Shown piece after piece: positions 54,461 through 64,000 of a DNA stretch of 64,000 bases. Origin of the DNA: Prochlorococcus sp. AG-363-L02 (GTDB lineage: Bacteria > Cyanobacteriota > Cyanobacteriia > PCC-6307 > Cyanobiaceae); contig QCFP01000001.1 of assembly GCA_003280185.1 (NCBI GenBank), positions 71,911-135,910 on the forward strand. The letters run 5' to 3'. Under the pieces are notes generated by a model. The model ran no database searches, had not been told where the DNA came from, and was given only the letters and a program-made list of their open reading frames with translations. Every line of letters starts with the position of its first letter. Position 1 is the first letter of the stretch. A program made the translations under genes and the position numbers.

Positions 54461-57400
54461 TGATGCCTAAATCTGATTCTTCAAGCAATTCAATGCAGCG
54501 TTCCTCCCAGAACGGGTCTATCAAAGCAGATGAGCTGAGATCTGTTCCAGTACAGCAAGAAAAAGCTGGCAGATTATTGGAACAACGTCTTGAGCTTGTC
54601 GAAGATCTTTGGCAGACGGTATTACGGAGTGAATGCCCCCCAGAACAAGCTGAAAGACTTTTGCGATTGAAGAAATTAAGTGATCCGTTGACTATTGAGG
54701 GCACGGATGAATCTGGAACCGGCGCTGCAATTGTTTTACTGATTCGTGAAATGGATTTAGCTGAGGCAATAGCTGCAGCACGTGCATTTTCTTTGTATTT
54801 TCAGTTGGTTAATATTCTGGAGCAAAGAATTGAGGAAGATAGTTATCTTGCAAGTATAAAAAGTGTTAGGGAGGGTGGATCTGAGGAGTCTTTTGATCCT
54901 TTTGCTCCTCCACTTGCTAGTCAAACAGATCCAGCCACTTTTAGAGAGCTATTTGAGAAATTGCGTCGATTAAATGTTCCTCCAGCTCAACTTGAGACTC
55001 TTTTGCAAGAATTAGATATTCGTCTTGTATTTACTGCACATCCAACTGAAATTGTTAGGCATACTGTTAGACACAAACAAAGAAGAGTTGCTAGTCTTTT
55101 ACAACAACTTCAGTCTAATTCGGTTGTCTCCGCATCAGAAAAAGAAAGTTTGAGACTTCAGTTAGAGGAAGAGATAAGACTTTGGTGGCGCACTGATGAG
55201 TTGCATCAGTTTAAACCTTCTGTTCTTGATGAGGTTGATTATGCACTTCATTATTTTCAGCAAGTTTTATTTGATGCAATGCCTCAACTCCGAAGAAGAA
55301 TTTCTACGGCTTTGACATCTAGTTATCCAGATGTTCATCTCCCACAAGCTGCGTTTTGTACGTTTGGTTCTTGGGTTGGCTCTGACCGTGATGGGAACCC
55401 CTCTGTCACTCCAGAGATCACATGGAGAACAGCTTGCTACCAACGTGAATTAATGTTGGAACGTTATTGCTCAGCAGTACAAAAATTAAGGGATCAATTG
55501 AGCATTTCTATGCAATGGAGTCAGGTTAGTGCTCCATTACTTGAGTCACTTGAAATGGATCGATTGCGTTTCCCAGAAGTCTACGAGGAGCGGGCAGCTC
55601 GTTATCGACTTGAGCCATATCGGTTGAAGTTAAGTTATACCTTAGAGCGTCTGAGATTGACGAAACAACGTAATAAACAATTAGCTGAAATGCGTTGGTG
55701 GGAGAGTTCACCTGAAGGCACAGATGTAAAAAGAAATTCAATTAATGTAGGTGAAGCACTTCACTATGCATCTGTCGAAGAGTTTCGAAGTGATTTGGAG
55801 TTGATTAGGAACAGTTTGGTAAGTACAGATTTGAGTTGCGAGCCTCTAGAAACTTTACTTACACAGGTTCGGATATTTGCTTTTTCATTAGCCAGTTTAG
55901 ATATTCGCCAGGAAAGTACGAGGCATAGTGATGCTATTGATGAGTTGACGTGTTATTTAAATCTTCCAAAGTCCTATCAAGAGATGCAGGAGAATGAAAA
56001 AGTTGAATGGCTAAAGCAAGAACTTGAAACTCGTAGACCATTGATCCCTTCAGAAGTGGCATGGTCTCAAAGTACATCCGAGACTTTTTCAGTTTTCAGA
56101 ATGCTAAATAGACTTCAGGAAGAATTTGGAAGCAGGATTTGTCGAACTTATGTGATTTCAATGAGCCATAGTGTTTCTGATTTGTTAGAGGTTTTATTGC
56201 TTGCAAAAGAGGCAGGATTGGTTGATCCAATTGGGAAACATTCTGAGCTTCTTGTGGTTCCTCTTTTTGAGACAGTTGAGGATCTTCAGCATGCCCCTTC
56301 GGTGATGGAAGAACTTTTCGACATGCCTATTTATAGGAATTTGCTTCCTAGGATTGGTGAAAATTCGCAGCAACTTCAAGAGTTGATGCTTGGTTATTCA
56401 GATAGTAATAAGGATTCAGGTTTTCTTTCGAGTAATTGGGAGATTCATCAGGCACAAATTGCATTGCAAAATTTGGCCTTTAAAAAAGGCGTTGCTTTAC
56501 GTTTATTTCATGGTCGTGGAGGATCGGTGGGTCGTGGGGGCGGGCCTGCATATCAAGCAATTCTTGCTCAACCAAGTGGAACACTTCAAGGTCGAATAAA
56601 GATTACTGAACAAGGAGAAGTACTTGCATCAAAATATAGCCTGCCTGAATTAGCTCTTTATAACTTAGAGACAGTAACTACTGCAGTATTACAGAACAGT
56701 CTCGTCAGAAATCAATTAGATGCTACTCCTGAGTGGAATCAGCTAATGACTCGTTTAGCTGCAAGATCCCGAGAGCATTATAGAGCTCTTGTTCACGACA
56801 ATCCAGATTTAGTAGCTTTCTTTCAGCAAGTTACTCCTATTGAAGAAATTAGTAAGTTACAGATTTCCAGTCGTCCAGCTCGTAGGAAAAGTGGAGCTAA
56901 GGACTTATCTAGTCTTAGAGCTATTCCATGGGTATTTGGTTGGACGCAAAGTCGTTTCTTGTTACCTAGTTGGTTTGGAGTTGGCACTGCTTTGGCAGCA
57001 GAGGTTGATGCTGATCCTGCTCAATTGGAGCTATTACGTATGCTTCACCAGCGCTGGCCTTTCTTCAGGATGTTGATATCTAAGGTTGAAATGACTTTAT
57101 CTAAAGTTGATTTAGATTTAGCTAATCATTATGTAAGTATTCTTGGTGAGAGAGAGTATCGCGAAGCGTTTGGTCTGATTTTCGAGACGATCTCTAATGA
57201 ATATACTTGTACACGTAAATTGATTTTAGATATTACTGGTCATAAAAGATTGTTAGGCGCTGATCATGCACTCCAATTGTCTGTAGATCTTAGGAATCGT
57301 ACTATTGTCCCTTTGGGTTTTCTTCAGGTTGCTTTATTAAGACGCTTGCGTGATCAAAATAGGCAGCCACCAATTAGTGAATTAGCTGGAGGCGATTCAG

Positions 57401-57489
57401 ATGGACGTACTTATAGTCGAAGTGAATTATTAAGAGGTGCCTTGCTCACTATTAATGGTATTGCTGCAGGTATGAGAAATACGGGCTGA
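54460..57489 (+). CDS. ppc: Phosphoenolpyruvate carboxylase
   Basis: A 1009-residue enzyme using the ATG at 54460 (a TTG one codon earlier is possible). Active-site motifs: [56 protein letters not shown] and the conserved C-terminus AAGMRNTG. It fixes bicarbonate onto PEP to give oxaloacetate, feeding amino-acid synthesis. Its start overlaps the gshA stop by one base, indicating coupling. Confidence 0.97.
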   Translation: MMPKSDSSSNSMQRSSQNGSIKADELRSVPVQQEKAGRLLEQRLELVEDLWQTVLRSECPPEQAERLLRLKKLSDPLTIEGTDESGTGAAIVLLIREMDLAEAIAAARAFSLYFQLVNILEQRIEEDSYLASIKSVREGGSEESFDPFAPPLASQTDPATFRELFEKLRRLNVPPAQLETLLQELDIRLVFTAHPTEIVRHTVRHKQRRVASLLQQLQSNSVVSASEKESLRLQLEEEIRLWWRTDELHQFKPSVLDEVDYALHYFQQVLFDAMPQLRRRISTALTSSYPDVHLPQAAFCTFGSWVGSDRDGNPSVTPEITWRTACYQRELMLERYCSAVQKLRDQLSISMQWSQVSAPLLESLEMDRLRFPEVYEERAARYRLEPYRLKLSYTLERLRLTKQRNKQLAEMRWWESSPEGTDVKRNSINVGEALHYASVEEFRSDLELIRNSLVSTDLSCEPLETLLTQVRIFAFSLASLDIRQESTRHSDAIDELTCYLNLPKSYQEMQENEKVEWLKQELETRRPLIPSEVAWSQSTSETFSVFRMLNRLQEEFGSRICRTYVISMSHSVSDLLEVLLLAKEAGLVDPIGKHSELLVVPLFETVEDLQHAPSVMEELFDMPIYRNLLPRIGENSQQLQELMLGYSDSNKDSGFLSSNWEIHQAQIALQNLAFKKGVALRLFHGRGGSVGRGGGPAYQAILAQPSGTLQGRIKITEQGEVLASKYSLPELALYNLETVTTAVLQNSLVRNQLDATPEWNQLMTRLAARSREHYRALVHDNPDLVAFFQQVTPIEEISKLQISSRPARRKSGAKDLSSLRAIPWVFGWTQSRFLLPSWFGVGTALAAEVDADPAQLELLRMLHQRWPFFRMLISKVEMTLSKVDLDLANHYVSILGEREYREAFGLIFETISNEYTCTRKLILDITGHKRLLGADHALQLSVDLRNRTIVPLGFLQVALLRRLRDQNRQPPISELAGGDSDGRTYSRSELLRGALLTINGIAAGMRNTG

Positions 57490-57495
57490 TTTTTT

Positions 57496-57948
57496 ATGCC
57501 TTTTAGAATCAAGTCTTCCTCTTTAAGTCTTCCACCAGGACATTTTTTAGATGATGAGAATGTTCCTGAATCAGGTTCTCTGAATCGACTTTTCTGGAAA
57601 TGTAGAGAGCAAATGTATCACCCTAAGAAACTTTCATTGGCTATAGAACGTAGTATTTATTATCTCAGCATTTATAAAGAATCTACTGGATCTTTAGTTG
57701 GGTTTGTGCGTGCAACGACTGACTATGGATTAAATGCGAATTTATGGAACTTAGTCGCTCAACCTGGTGATGATCAGGGAAGCTTGTTGTCGGTATTAGT
57801 GAATAAAACACTGTGTGTTTTGCGAAGGGATATTCCTGGTTGCAGTATTTCAATTGCTGCTTCAAAAGCCTCGCAACAAGCATTGCAAGAAAATGGTTTT
57901 TTGCTTGACCCCGGTGGTATTCGGGCAATGGGGTTGAAGCTTTTTTAA
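57496..57948 (+). CDS. GNAT-family N-acetyltransferase
   Basis: A 150-residue protein with the GNAT fold signs: a beta-strand region SIYKESTGSLVGFVRATTDYG, then LWNLVAQPGDDQGSLLSVLVNKTLCVLRRDIPG resembling the acetyl-CoA-binding loop, and ASKASQQALQENGF. It would acetylate a small molecule or protein; the substrate is unknown. It starts 7 bp after ppc and is probably cotranscribed. Confidence 0.78.
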   Translation: MPFRIKSSSLSLPPGHFLDDENVPESGSLNRLFWKCREQMYHPKKLSLAIERSIYYLSIYKESTGSLVGFVRATTDYGLNANLWNLVAQPGDDQGSLLSVLVNKTLCVLRRDIPGCSISIAASKASQQALQENGFLLDPGGIRAMGLKLF

Positions 57949-57977
57949 GTCATTCCTTTTTTCAAACCCTTTATTAA

Positions 57978-58051
57978 CGAGCATGGAGGGACTCGAACCC
58001 CCGACCCTCAGAACCGGAATCTGATGCTCTATCCAACTGAGCTACATGCCC
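57978..58051 (-). tRNA. tRNA-Arg (anticodon CCG)
   Basis: On the minus strand: acceptor GGGCATG pairs CATGCTC (one G-U), D arm GCTC..GAGC, anticodon stem TCAGA/TCTGA with loop TTCCGGT (anticodon CCG), T arm with GGGTTCGAGTCCC. 74 nt, no encoded CCA. It sits between the GNAT gene and recF, facing both. Confidence 0.96.
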
Positions 58052-58074
58052 ATTTATAAGCATCTAGCTTATAA

Positions 58075-59253
58075 ATGACTCGACTATTACGTCCCTTCAT
58101 CACGGTAGCTTATCTGCAAGTTGCTTTTCGACCGATCCGGCTCCATAAGCTTGAACTAGAGGGATTCCGTAATTACATCCAGTTGGAACTGGATGTAATT
58201 GAAAAGCGGCTATTAATAATTGGATCAAATGGTGTAGGCAAATCAAACCTGCTAGAGGCGGTTGAATTGTTAGGTAGTTTGAGATCTCATCGATGTAGCC
58301 GTGATCAAGATCTTATTCATTGGAATAAAACCCAATCGCTTCTTCGAGCTATCGCTAATGATGGTGATCAACTGCAACTCGAGCTTCGAAGAAGAGGTGG
58401 GCGGAAGGCATATCTCAATGAAAAACCTTTAGTTCGGCAGTTGGATCTTATAGGTCCATTGAGATGCGTATGCTTCAGTGCGTTGGATCTTGATTTAGTT
58501 CGGGGTGAACCTGTTTTAAGAAGGAATTGGTTAGATAGGGTTGTTCAGCAGTTAGAACCTGTTTATTCAGAGTTGACCGGTCGTTATAACAAGCTTTTGC
58601 GACAAAGAAATCATTTTTGGAGAAATCTGGCTAATCATTCTTCTCAGGATCGTTTAGCGATGCTTGATGCTTTTGATACTCAGATGGCTTTAGTAAGTAC
58701 TCGAATTCATCGACGAAGGAAAAGAGCATTGGGACATTTGCAACCCTTGGCGGCTAAATGGCAAGAAACTCTTAGCAATGGGAAGGAGAAATTTACTATG
58801 ACTTATGAGGCAGGTAGTGTTTTGGAGGGAGAGGAAGAGGAGAAGGCCTGGCGAATTTCGATAGAAGAACAGCTTCTTGGCCAGCGAGTGAATGAAGAAC
58901 GACTTGGGCATTGTTCTGTGGGCCCTCATAGGGATGAGATTGGCTTTTTGATAAATGGTGTGTTGGCACGTCGTTTTGCTTCTGCTGGTCAGCAAAGAAC
59001 AATTGTGCTTGCTTTAAAGCTGGCAGAGTTGGACCTTGTAAGCCAAATTTATGGAGAGCCAGCGCTTTTGTTGTTGGATGATGTTTTAGCAGAATTAGAT
59101 AAAACCAGACAGTTGTTATTGCTTGAGGCTGTTGGTGAGCAACATCAAAGTCTTATTACAGCAACCCATTTAGATGGATTCGCAAGGGATTGGCAAGCTG
59201 ATTCACAAATTGTGGAGGCTAAGCTCTTTAGAGATTTGGGTAACGTCAAGTAA
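58075..59253 (+). CDS. recF: DNA replication and repair protein RecF
   Basis: A 392-residue SMC-like ATPase for gap repair with RecOR. Walker A is [19 protein letters not shown], the signature [20 protein letters not shown], and Walker [19 protein letters not shown]. The family normally begins at the equivalent of [13 protein letters not shown] (about residue 22), so the true start is probably a non-ATG codon downstream of the ATG at 58075. It lies 23 bp from the tRNA. Confidence 0.93.
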   Translation: MTRLLRPFITVAYLQVAFRPIRLHKLELEGFRNYIQLELDVIEKRLLIIGSNGVGKSNLLEAVELLGSLRSHRCSRDQDLIHWNKTQSLLRAIANDGDQLQLELRRRGGRKAYLNEKPLVRQLDLIGPLRCVCFSALDLDLVRGEPVLRRNWLDRVVQQLEPVYSELTGRYNKLLRQRNHFWRNLANHSSQDRLAMLDAFDTQMALVSTRIHRRRKRALGHLQPLAAKWQETLSNGKEKFTMTYEAGSVLEGEEEEKAWRISIEEQLLGQRVNEERLGHCSVGPHRDEIGFLINGVLARRFASAGQQRTIVLALKLAELDLVSQIYGEPALLLLDDVLAELDKTRQLLLLEAVGEQHQSLITATHLDGFARDWQADSQIVEAKLFRDLGNVK

Positions 59254-59279
59254 TGTGCTGATCAATTTTTCCCAAATAC

Positions 59280-59756
59280 ATGGATCCTATTCCTACTTGC
59301 TTGCACCCTAATCCTGGGTGGATCGATTCGGAAGCTAAAGACCTTAATAAGGTTCGGTCTTTTGCAAATACCAACATTGCTGGTAAGCATTGCATTCTTG
59401 AGTTGTATGACTGTGATCAAGGGAAGATTAATGACGAGGCTTTTGTAAGGACCTTATTGACTGGGGCAGCAAAGCATGCAGGAGCCCAACTTCTCAACTT
59501 GATGACTCATCGTTTTGCTCCTCAGGGTGTTACTGGATTAGCTCTTTTGGCAGAGTCTCATATATCTATTCATACATGGCCTGAGCATGGATATGCCGCT
59601 GTTGATGTTTTTACTTGTGGAGAGAACACCTTGCCTGAAAGGGCTTGTGAGTTTTTAGGCCATGAATTAGAGGCTAAAGGCTTTTCCTTGAAAAGCTTGC
59701 AAAGAAAAAGTCCTGAAGATATTAGAACCGCAATTAGAAAACCAGTTGATATTTAG
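59280..59756 (+). CDS. speD: S-adenosylmethionine decarboxylase proenzyme
   Basis: A 158-residue protein of the SpeH-type. It self-cleaves at the serine of [24 protein letters not shown] to create a pyruvoyl group and makes decarboxylated SAM for spermidine. [13 protein letters not shown] and the [11 protein letters not shown] cysteine are other active-site parts. It starts 26 bp after recF. Confidence 0.94.
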   Translation: MDPIPTCLHPNPGWIDSEAKDLNKVRSFANTNIAGKHCILELYDCDQGKINDEAFVRTLLTGAAKHAGAQLLNLMTHRFAPQGVTGLALLAESHISIHTWPEHGYAAVDVFTCGENTLPERACEFLGHELEAKGFSLKSLQRKSPEDIRTAIRKPVDI

Positions 59757-59826
59757 TTAATTTTTAAGGGTAAATTTTATAGAAATAAAGTAAGTCAATA
59801 AATCTCTTTGAGCTTATTGAGTAAGT

Positions 59827-60681
59827 TTAATGATTCGAATTTATTTTTATATGCTTGTTTAATTTGCCACTAGAAAAGCCTTCTAGATCAAGAGTTACAG
59901 AATCAAACCCAAGCTCAATGAATTTTTTGATGATCCTTTCTCTCATTACATCTTCTGTGATTTCTTTTATTTGATGGGAAGGAACTTCGATTTTTCCATT
60001 TAATCCTTCATTCCTTACTCTCACATGAGCAAATCCATTTTCTTTTAACCATGATTCCGCTTTTCCAACTAAAACTAGCCGATTTGAGGAAATTAATTCT
60101 CCATATGGGAACCTAGATGCAAGACAGGGCTCTGCTGGTTTATCCCACCATGGGAAACCAAGTGCCTTAGAAATTTTACGGATAGATAATTTACCAATTT
60201 TTAATTCTGCAAGGGGTGAAATGACTCCAGCTTCTTTGGCTGCAGAAATTCCAGGCCGATGGTCTTTTAGGTCGTCATAGTTGACTCCATCAATAACTTG
60301 GAAGTTGCCTGCTTTTTGGGAAATAAGTTTTAGATGAGAATGCAATTCACTTTTACATGCGTAACATCTATTCGTGGGATTACTGTTGTATTTGGGATCT
60401 TTTAGTTCTTTGGTAGAGCATTCCTTGTGGTTTATTCCTATCCAAGCTGCTTGTTGTCTTGCCTCGCTTAAAAGTGTAGGCGCTAATGCTGGCGAAACTC
60501 CAGTAACAGCAAAAGCGTTTGTATTCAATTGTTCTTTAGCTATGGCAGTAACCAAAGAACTGTCTACACCTCCAGAATAAGCAATGCATACACGCTGAAG
60601 CCCTCCAATGAAGTTGCGGAGCTCAGTGAGCTGGCTGAACTCTTCTTCAGAGAGTTCTTCAAGAAGTTCAAAATTTGACAC
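59827..60681 (-). CDS. larE: LarE-like ATP-dependent sulfur transferase
   Basis: A 284-residue PP-loop protein: AYSGGVDSSLVTAIA near 34-47, then TNRCYACKSELHSHL, GINYDDL-like GVNYDDLKDHRPG and the AEPCLASRFPYGE loop with the cysteine that donates sulfur in LarE. LarE helps build the nickel-pincer cofactor of lactate racemase. The usual partners LarB, LarC and LarA are not in this window, so its substrate here may differ. It is divergent from the CobO-like gene. Confidence 0.85.
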   Translation of the reverse strand: MSNFELLEELSEEEFSQLTELRNFIGGLQRVCIAYSGGVDSSLVTAIAKEQLNTNAFAVTGVSPALAPTLLSEARQQAAWIGINHKECSTKELKDPKYNSNPTNRCYACKSELHSHLKLISQKAGNFQVIDGVNYDDLKDHRPGISAAKEAGVISPLAELKIGKLSIRKISKALGFPWWDKPAEPCLASRFPYGELISSNRLVLVGKAESWLKENGFAHVRVRNEGLNGKIEVPSHQIKEITEDVMRERIIKKFIELGFDSVTLDLEGFSSGKLNKHIKINSNH

Positions 60682-60749
60682 TTGTTTTTCCCTTAAAAAA
60701 CAAGACGCTTGCAGAACTAGTTAAGCTCCACTCATAGTGAGTCTTGTAT

Positions 60750-61958
60750 ATGTCTTCACAGACGGAAGCAGCCAAGACATTGCGCGAGAGAAAACAAACT
60801 CGCAATGGCAAAGGGCAAGGTATTGGCATTGTGACAGCTGCAGACCGCCAGGAACGTAGTCATGGTCAATTGCACATTTATGACGGGGAAGGTAAAGGAA
60901 AAAGTCAGGCTGCTTTAGGAGTGGTTCTTCGGACTATTGGGCTAGGAATTTGTGAGAAGAGACGAACAAGGGTATTACTACTTCGATTTTTGAAAGGGCC
61001 TGGAAGGTCATATGACGAGGATTCGGCAATTGAAGCTCTTCAAAAAGGCTTCCCACATTTAATCGATCAAGTTAGGACAGGTCGTGCTGATTTTTTTAGT
61101 GCCGAGGGGGCTTCCCATTTTGATTATTTGGAAGCGCAAAGAGGTTGGGATATTGCAAAGGGAGCTATTGCTAGTGCTCTCTATTCAGTTTTAGTTTTAG
61201 ATGAGCTAAACCCTGTTTTGGATTTGGGTTTACTGGATGTTGAAGAGGTGGTGAATACACTTAATTCAAGGCCAGAGGGTATGGAGATAATTGTTACCGG
61301 GCGTGCAGCTCCTACTCCTTTGATTGATGTGGCTGATTTGCATTCTGAGATGCGTGCTCATCGTCGTCCACCTCAAGAGGAGGACAATTTGCTAAGTCTT
61401 AATTCAACTGGAGGAATAGAGATTTACACCGGCGAGGGTAAAGGTAAATCAACGAGTGCTCTCGGGAAAGCTCTTCAGGCAATCGGTCGAGGGATTAGTC
61501 AAGATAAGAGTCATAGAGTGTTAATTCTTCAATGGTTAAAAGGTGGTAGTGGTTATACAGAAGATGCAGCAATAGCAGCGCTGAGAGAAAGTTATCCACA
61601 TTTAGTTGATCATCTTCGCTCTGGTCGCGATGCGATTGTTTGGCGAGGTCAGCAACAACCTATTGATTATGTTGAAGCAGAACGCGCTTGGGAAATCGCA
61701 AGAGCAGCGATTTCTAGCGGACTTTATAAAACAGTTATCCTTGATGAGTTGAACCCATGTGTTGACCTTGAGCTCTTGCCAGTTGAGCCAATTGTACAAA
61801 CTTTGCTAAGAAAACCTGCTGAGACTGAGGTTATAATTACTGGCAGGTGTAAAAATCCACCAGCCTATTTTGATTTGGCAAGTATTCACTCCGAGATGGT
61901 TTGCCATAAGCATTATGCGGAGCAAGGAGTAGATCTTAAGAGAGGAGTTGATTATTAA
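60750..61958 (+). CDS. Tandem CobO/BtuR-type corrinoid adenosyltransferase (two domains)
   Basis: A 402-residue protein from ATG 60750 made of two similar ~190-residue domains. Both have a glycine-rich P-loop (HIYDGEGKGKSQAALG near 44 and EIYTGEGKGKSTSALG near 226), a FLKGPGR or WLKGGSG segment, VLDELNPVLD or ILDELNPCVD, and VTGRAAP or ITGRCKN before SEM. CobO proteins adenosylate cobalt corrinoids and are normally one domain. Here two copies are fused; whether both are active is open. Divergent from larE. Confidence 0.85.
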   Translation: MSSQTEAAKTLRERKQTRNGKGQGIGIVTAADRQERSHGQLHIYDGEGKGKSQAALGVVLRTIGLGICEKRRTRVLLLRFLKGPGRSYDEDSAIEALQKGFPHLIDQVRTGRADFFSAEGASHFDYLEAQRGWDIAKGAIASALYSVLVLDELNPVLDLGLLDVEEVVNTLNSRPEGMEIIVTGRAAPTPLIDVADLHSEMRAHRRPPQEEDNLLSLNSTGGIEIYTGEGKGKSTSALGKALQAIGRGISQDKSHRVLILQWLKGGSGYTEDAAIAALRESYPHLVDHLRSGRDAIVWRGQQQPIDYVEAERAWEIARAAISSGLYKTVILDELNPCVDLELLPVEPIVQTLLRKPAETEVIITGRCKNPPAYFDLASIHSEMVCHKHYAEQGVDLKRGVDY

Positions 61959-61981
61959 ATTAGGCTTAGAAAATATTATGC

Positions 61982-63148
61982 TTAGGCATTTCTTTTTTTG
62001 ATTATCTGGTATTCCCATGATTCTATACCACCTTTAACATTAATACTCTCTATGCCATGGCTTCTAAGAATTCTGATCGCTTTTGCAGAGTTGAAACCCT
62101 TCTTGCAGTGAATATATATCTTGCGATTTTCTGCAATTTTCTTTATTTCTTTAATTGATTCTCCACTTTCTATTTGCTTAAGTGGAATTAATTTTGCCCC
62201 AGGGATAGATGATAACTCTGCTTCACATGGATCCCTGACATCTAGTAGAGCAATAGCATCCTTTTTATGATCAAGAAGCATTTTTAATTCTCTTGTGGAA
62301 ATAGTTTCTATTTCATATCTATTCTTCTTCTGCCTATTGTTTGGATTCTGCTGGGGATCTTTCTCATTAGGTAATTTACTGATCAAAGACCTACTTTTAT
62401 CTTTAGATAGCCTTAGCTCACGAAATTTCATTGATAGTGCATTAAATACAAGCAACCTGCCATCGAGTGGATCACCTATGCCTGTGATAATTTTGATTGC
62501 TTCAGTAGCTTGTATAACGCCTATTATTCCTGGCAATACGCCTAAAACTCCGCCTTCCGCACATGATGGAATTAGATCATTTGGAGGTGGTTCTGGCAAT
62601 AAATCTCGATAATTAGGGCTGTTGGAAGATAAATTGAATACACTTGCTTGTCCTTCAAATTGTGAAATGGAACCATAAATATTTGGCTTATGAAGAATTA
62701 CGCAAGCATCATTTATTAAATATCTAGTTTCAAAATTATCTGATCCATCACATACGAGGTCATAGGGTTTGATGATTTCCAGGACATTTTCTTCAGTGAT
62801 TTTTGTTTCAAAGACATCGACTTGGCAATTTGGATTGATTTCAAGGAGCTGATCTTTTGCTGAAGAGGTTTTTTTCCCCCCAACCGAGTTGCTTCTATGG
62901 ATTATTTGTCTTTGTAGATTTGATTCTTCAACTACATCAAAGTCAACTATCCCTATGCGCCCCACACCAGCAGCGCTGAGGTAAATAAGTAATGGTGATC
63001 CCAGTCCTCCAATGCCTATACAAAGTACAGAAGCATTCTTAAGACGTTTTTGGCCTTCTAAACCGACTTCAGGAAGATTGATATGACGTGAAAAACGTTT
63101 GATCTCTTCTGGGCTTAGATCTTGGTCAGGTTTCCGTTTGGTGTTCAT
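61982..63148 (-). CDS. moeB: MoeB/ThiF-type adenylyltransferase fused to a rhodanese domain
   Basis: A 388-residue E1-like protein. The ATP site is IGIGGLGSPLLIYLSAAGVGRIGIVD near 45-70, with RHINLPEVG before it and PSCAEGGVLGVLPGIIGVIQATEAIK. The C-terminal rhodanese (about 285-388) ends YIHCKKGFNSAKAIRILRSHG with the catalytic cysteine. It activates ubiquitin-like sulfur carriers (MoaD or ThiS) and may thiolate them directly. The JAMM-type gene follows in operon order upstream. Confidence 0.9.
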   Translation of the reverse strand: MNTKRKPDQDLSPEEIKRFSRHINLPEVGLEGQKRLKNASVLCIGIGGLGSPLLIYLSAAGVGRIGIVDFDVVEESNLQRQIIHRSNSVGGKKTSSAKDQLLEINPNCQVDVFETKITEENVLEIIKPYDLVCDGSDNFETRYLINDACVILHKPNIYGSISQFEGQASVFNLSSNSPNYRDLLPEPPPNDLIPSCAEGGVLGVLPGIIGVIQATEAIKIITGIGDPLDGRLLVFNALSMKFRELRLSKDKSRSLISKLPNEKDPQQNPNNRQKKNRYEIETISTRELKMLLDHKKDAIALLDVRDPCEAELSSIPGAKLIPLKQIESGESIKEIKKIAENRKIYIHCKKGFNSAKAIRILRSHGIESINVKGGIESWEYQIIKKRNA

Positions 63149-63168
63149 GAAATTAGAAAATTTTTTAA

Positions 63169-63711
63169 TTATTCATCAGTAATTAGAAGCACTTCATGAT
63201 GTTGCTCGGGTCCCCGGCCGTATTGCCACCAAGCTTTTATGCCTTCTGTATTGGAAACGATTACCATTAACCCTGGAGACATTCCCCAGCAAAGGTCTGT
63301 GACTGAAGGCTTTGCTCTCCCTTTCGGATGGGAATGAGCAACTCCTAATACTTGAAGATGATTCTTCCTTGCCCATCGTTGAGCTACAAGTTGATCTTTG
63401 GGGTCTAGAGCGAATCGATTTTTCTTTGATAGCTTTTTTGGGTGATTTATAACTTCATTTTCCTCTTCTCCAGAATTATTCAAAAGGCCAGGATGCCAAG
63501 CATTGAGGCAAGGCCAAATTTTTTGAATATGCCAAGCAGGAGTTTTCTGGTCATTATTAGCTGGTTTTTGAGTTCCTAGTAACAATGCACAACCTTCTTC
63601 AGGTGCTACTGAGAGGAGGCTCCGACTAAGAATTGTTAGGCAATCATGTTCGAATTTAAGCAAACCTGGCATTACATAGATACTTTCGATATTCTCATTA
63701 CATAATTGCAT
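63169..63711 (-). CDS. JAMM/MPN-domain metalloprotease
   Basis: A 180-residue Mov34/MPN protein. The zinc motif HSHPKGRAKPSVTD gives H-x-H-x(n)-S-x2-D and an upstream EEGCALLLG supplies a glutamate. Bacterial JAMM proteins remove C-terminal extensions from ubiquitin-like sulfur carriers before E1 activation. It is 20 bp from moeB in the same direction, so the pair is probably one operon. An ATG 13 codons later (MPGLLKFEHD) is an alternative start. Confidence 0.85.
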   Translation of the reverse strand: MQLCNENIESIYVMPGLLKFEHDCLTILSRSLLSVAPEEGCALLLGTQKPANNDQKTPAWHIQKIWPCLNAWHPGLLNNSGEEENEVINHPKKLSKKNRFALDPKDQLVAQRWARKNHLQVLGVAHSHPKGRAKPSVTDLCWGMSPGLMVIVSNTEGIKAWWQYGRGPEQHHEVLLITDE

Positions 63712-63725
63712 TCAGGGTTTTTTAC

Positions 63726-64000
63726 ATGAGTGAACTAAACTCTGAGGCAAATAACGGCACCACTAACAACACTACTCAAACCACTAACAACACTCCCCAA
63801 AAAGCTGTGGCCAATTCTGGAAATCAAGACGACACAATCAACTACTCAGAGCAGTTCAGCCAATTGATGAGAACTGTTAACGAGACACTGAGTAAGATCG
63901 ATTGGACTCAAATGGGTAAATATGGCAAGGCGGCTGGGATTATCACACTTGTTATTGTTGCTCAGATCATTATCAAGGGTGTTATTGACACCGTTAATCT
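63726..64000 (+). CDS. CAAD-domain membrane protein (partial, cut by window end)
   Basis: The first 91 residues of a protein starting ATG 63726: a Thr/Asn/Gln-rich soluble N-terminus then YSEQFSQLMRTVNETLSKID and a hydrophobic segment (AAGIITLVIVAQIIIKGVI). This matches the CAAD domain, a cyanobacterial thylakoid-anchoring domain also attached to some aminoacyl-tRNA synthetases. Only 14 bp separate its ATG from the divergent JAMM gene. Confidence 0.75.
   Translation, partial: MSELNSEANNGTTNNTTQTTNNTPQKAVANSGNQDDTINYSEQFSQLMRTVNETLSKIDWTQMGKYGKAAGIITLVIVAQIIIKGVIDTVN

Overview
The window is a compact, AT-rich chromosome segment of a marine picocyanobacterium. Prochlorococcus, probably a low-light-type strain, is the best fit. 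The evidence is photosystem I genes (psaC, psaD), an NDH-1 subunit resembling NdhS, the ho1-pebA-pebB bilin genes with no phycobilisome genes beside them, cyanobacterial-only families (CCB2/CCB4-like, CAAD), glycolate oxidase subunits, and very short intergenic gaps. The strain cannot be read from the sequence alone.

Layout. (1) 1-9.6 kb: end of thiC, a UDP-glucuronate decarboxylase, tkt, fabF-acpP, psaC, glmS, a GDP-mannose synthesis gene, rimM and an ndhS-like gene. (2) 9.6-24 kb: rnc, the RNase P RNA facing a tRNA-Arg(CCU), two unknown picocyanobacterial genes, glgP, a cation/proton antiporter, a hydrolase, a sugar epimerase, glcE and glcF around a sugar-acid kinase, and icd. (3) 23.6-33.4 kb: a membrane glycosyltransferase facing a GtrA-YdjC fusion, ho1-pebA-pebB, a phosphatase, a panC-cmk fusion, purM and unknown genes. 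(4) About 33.6-42.35 kb: accessory island ending at tRNA-Cys. (5) 42.36-64 kb: housekeeping genes including rnd, hemF, mrp, rodA, a degenerate sensor kinase, psaD, trpE-gshA-ppc, recF, speD, larE, a double CobO protein, MoeB-rhodanese, a JAMM protease and a CAAD protein.

The island is the most interesting part. An intact tRNA-Cys (42278-42348, minus) carries at its 3' end a 27-bp sequence that is repeated exactly at 37301-37327. Between the two copies lies a 5-kb integrative element with a tyrosine recombinase directly inside the left copy, an active-looking serine recombinase, a three-gene operon of unknown small proteins and an unknown membrane protein. This matches the tRNA-targeting integrative elements reported from Prochlorococcus islands (tycheposons). 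To its left is a second, apparently decayed, related element (about 33.6-37.3 kb). It has kept its own end module but has no recognisable integrase, and it carries a serine-recombinase paralogue with all checked catalytic residues replaced plus a second, truncated one.

Both element ends carry clusters of a 9-11 bp site (GGTAGGTGA class or GGTAGGACA class): one inverted copy and two direct copies exactly 11 bp apart. Both right ends also carry a short reading frame that runs across the attachment core and whose divergence looks protein-coding. Together these suggest a small, poorly described integration/regulation system. All functional statements here are read from sequence and motif memory; no searches were run.
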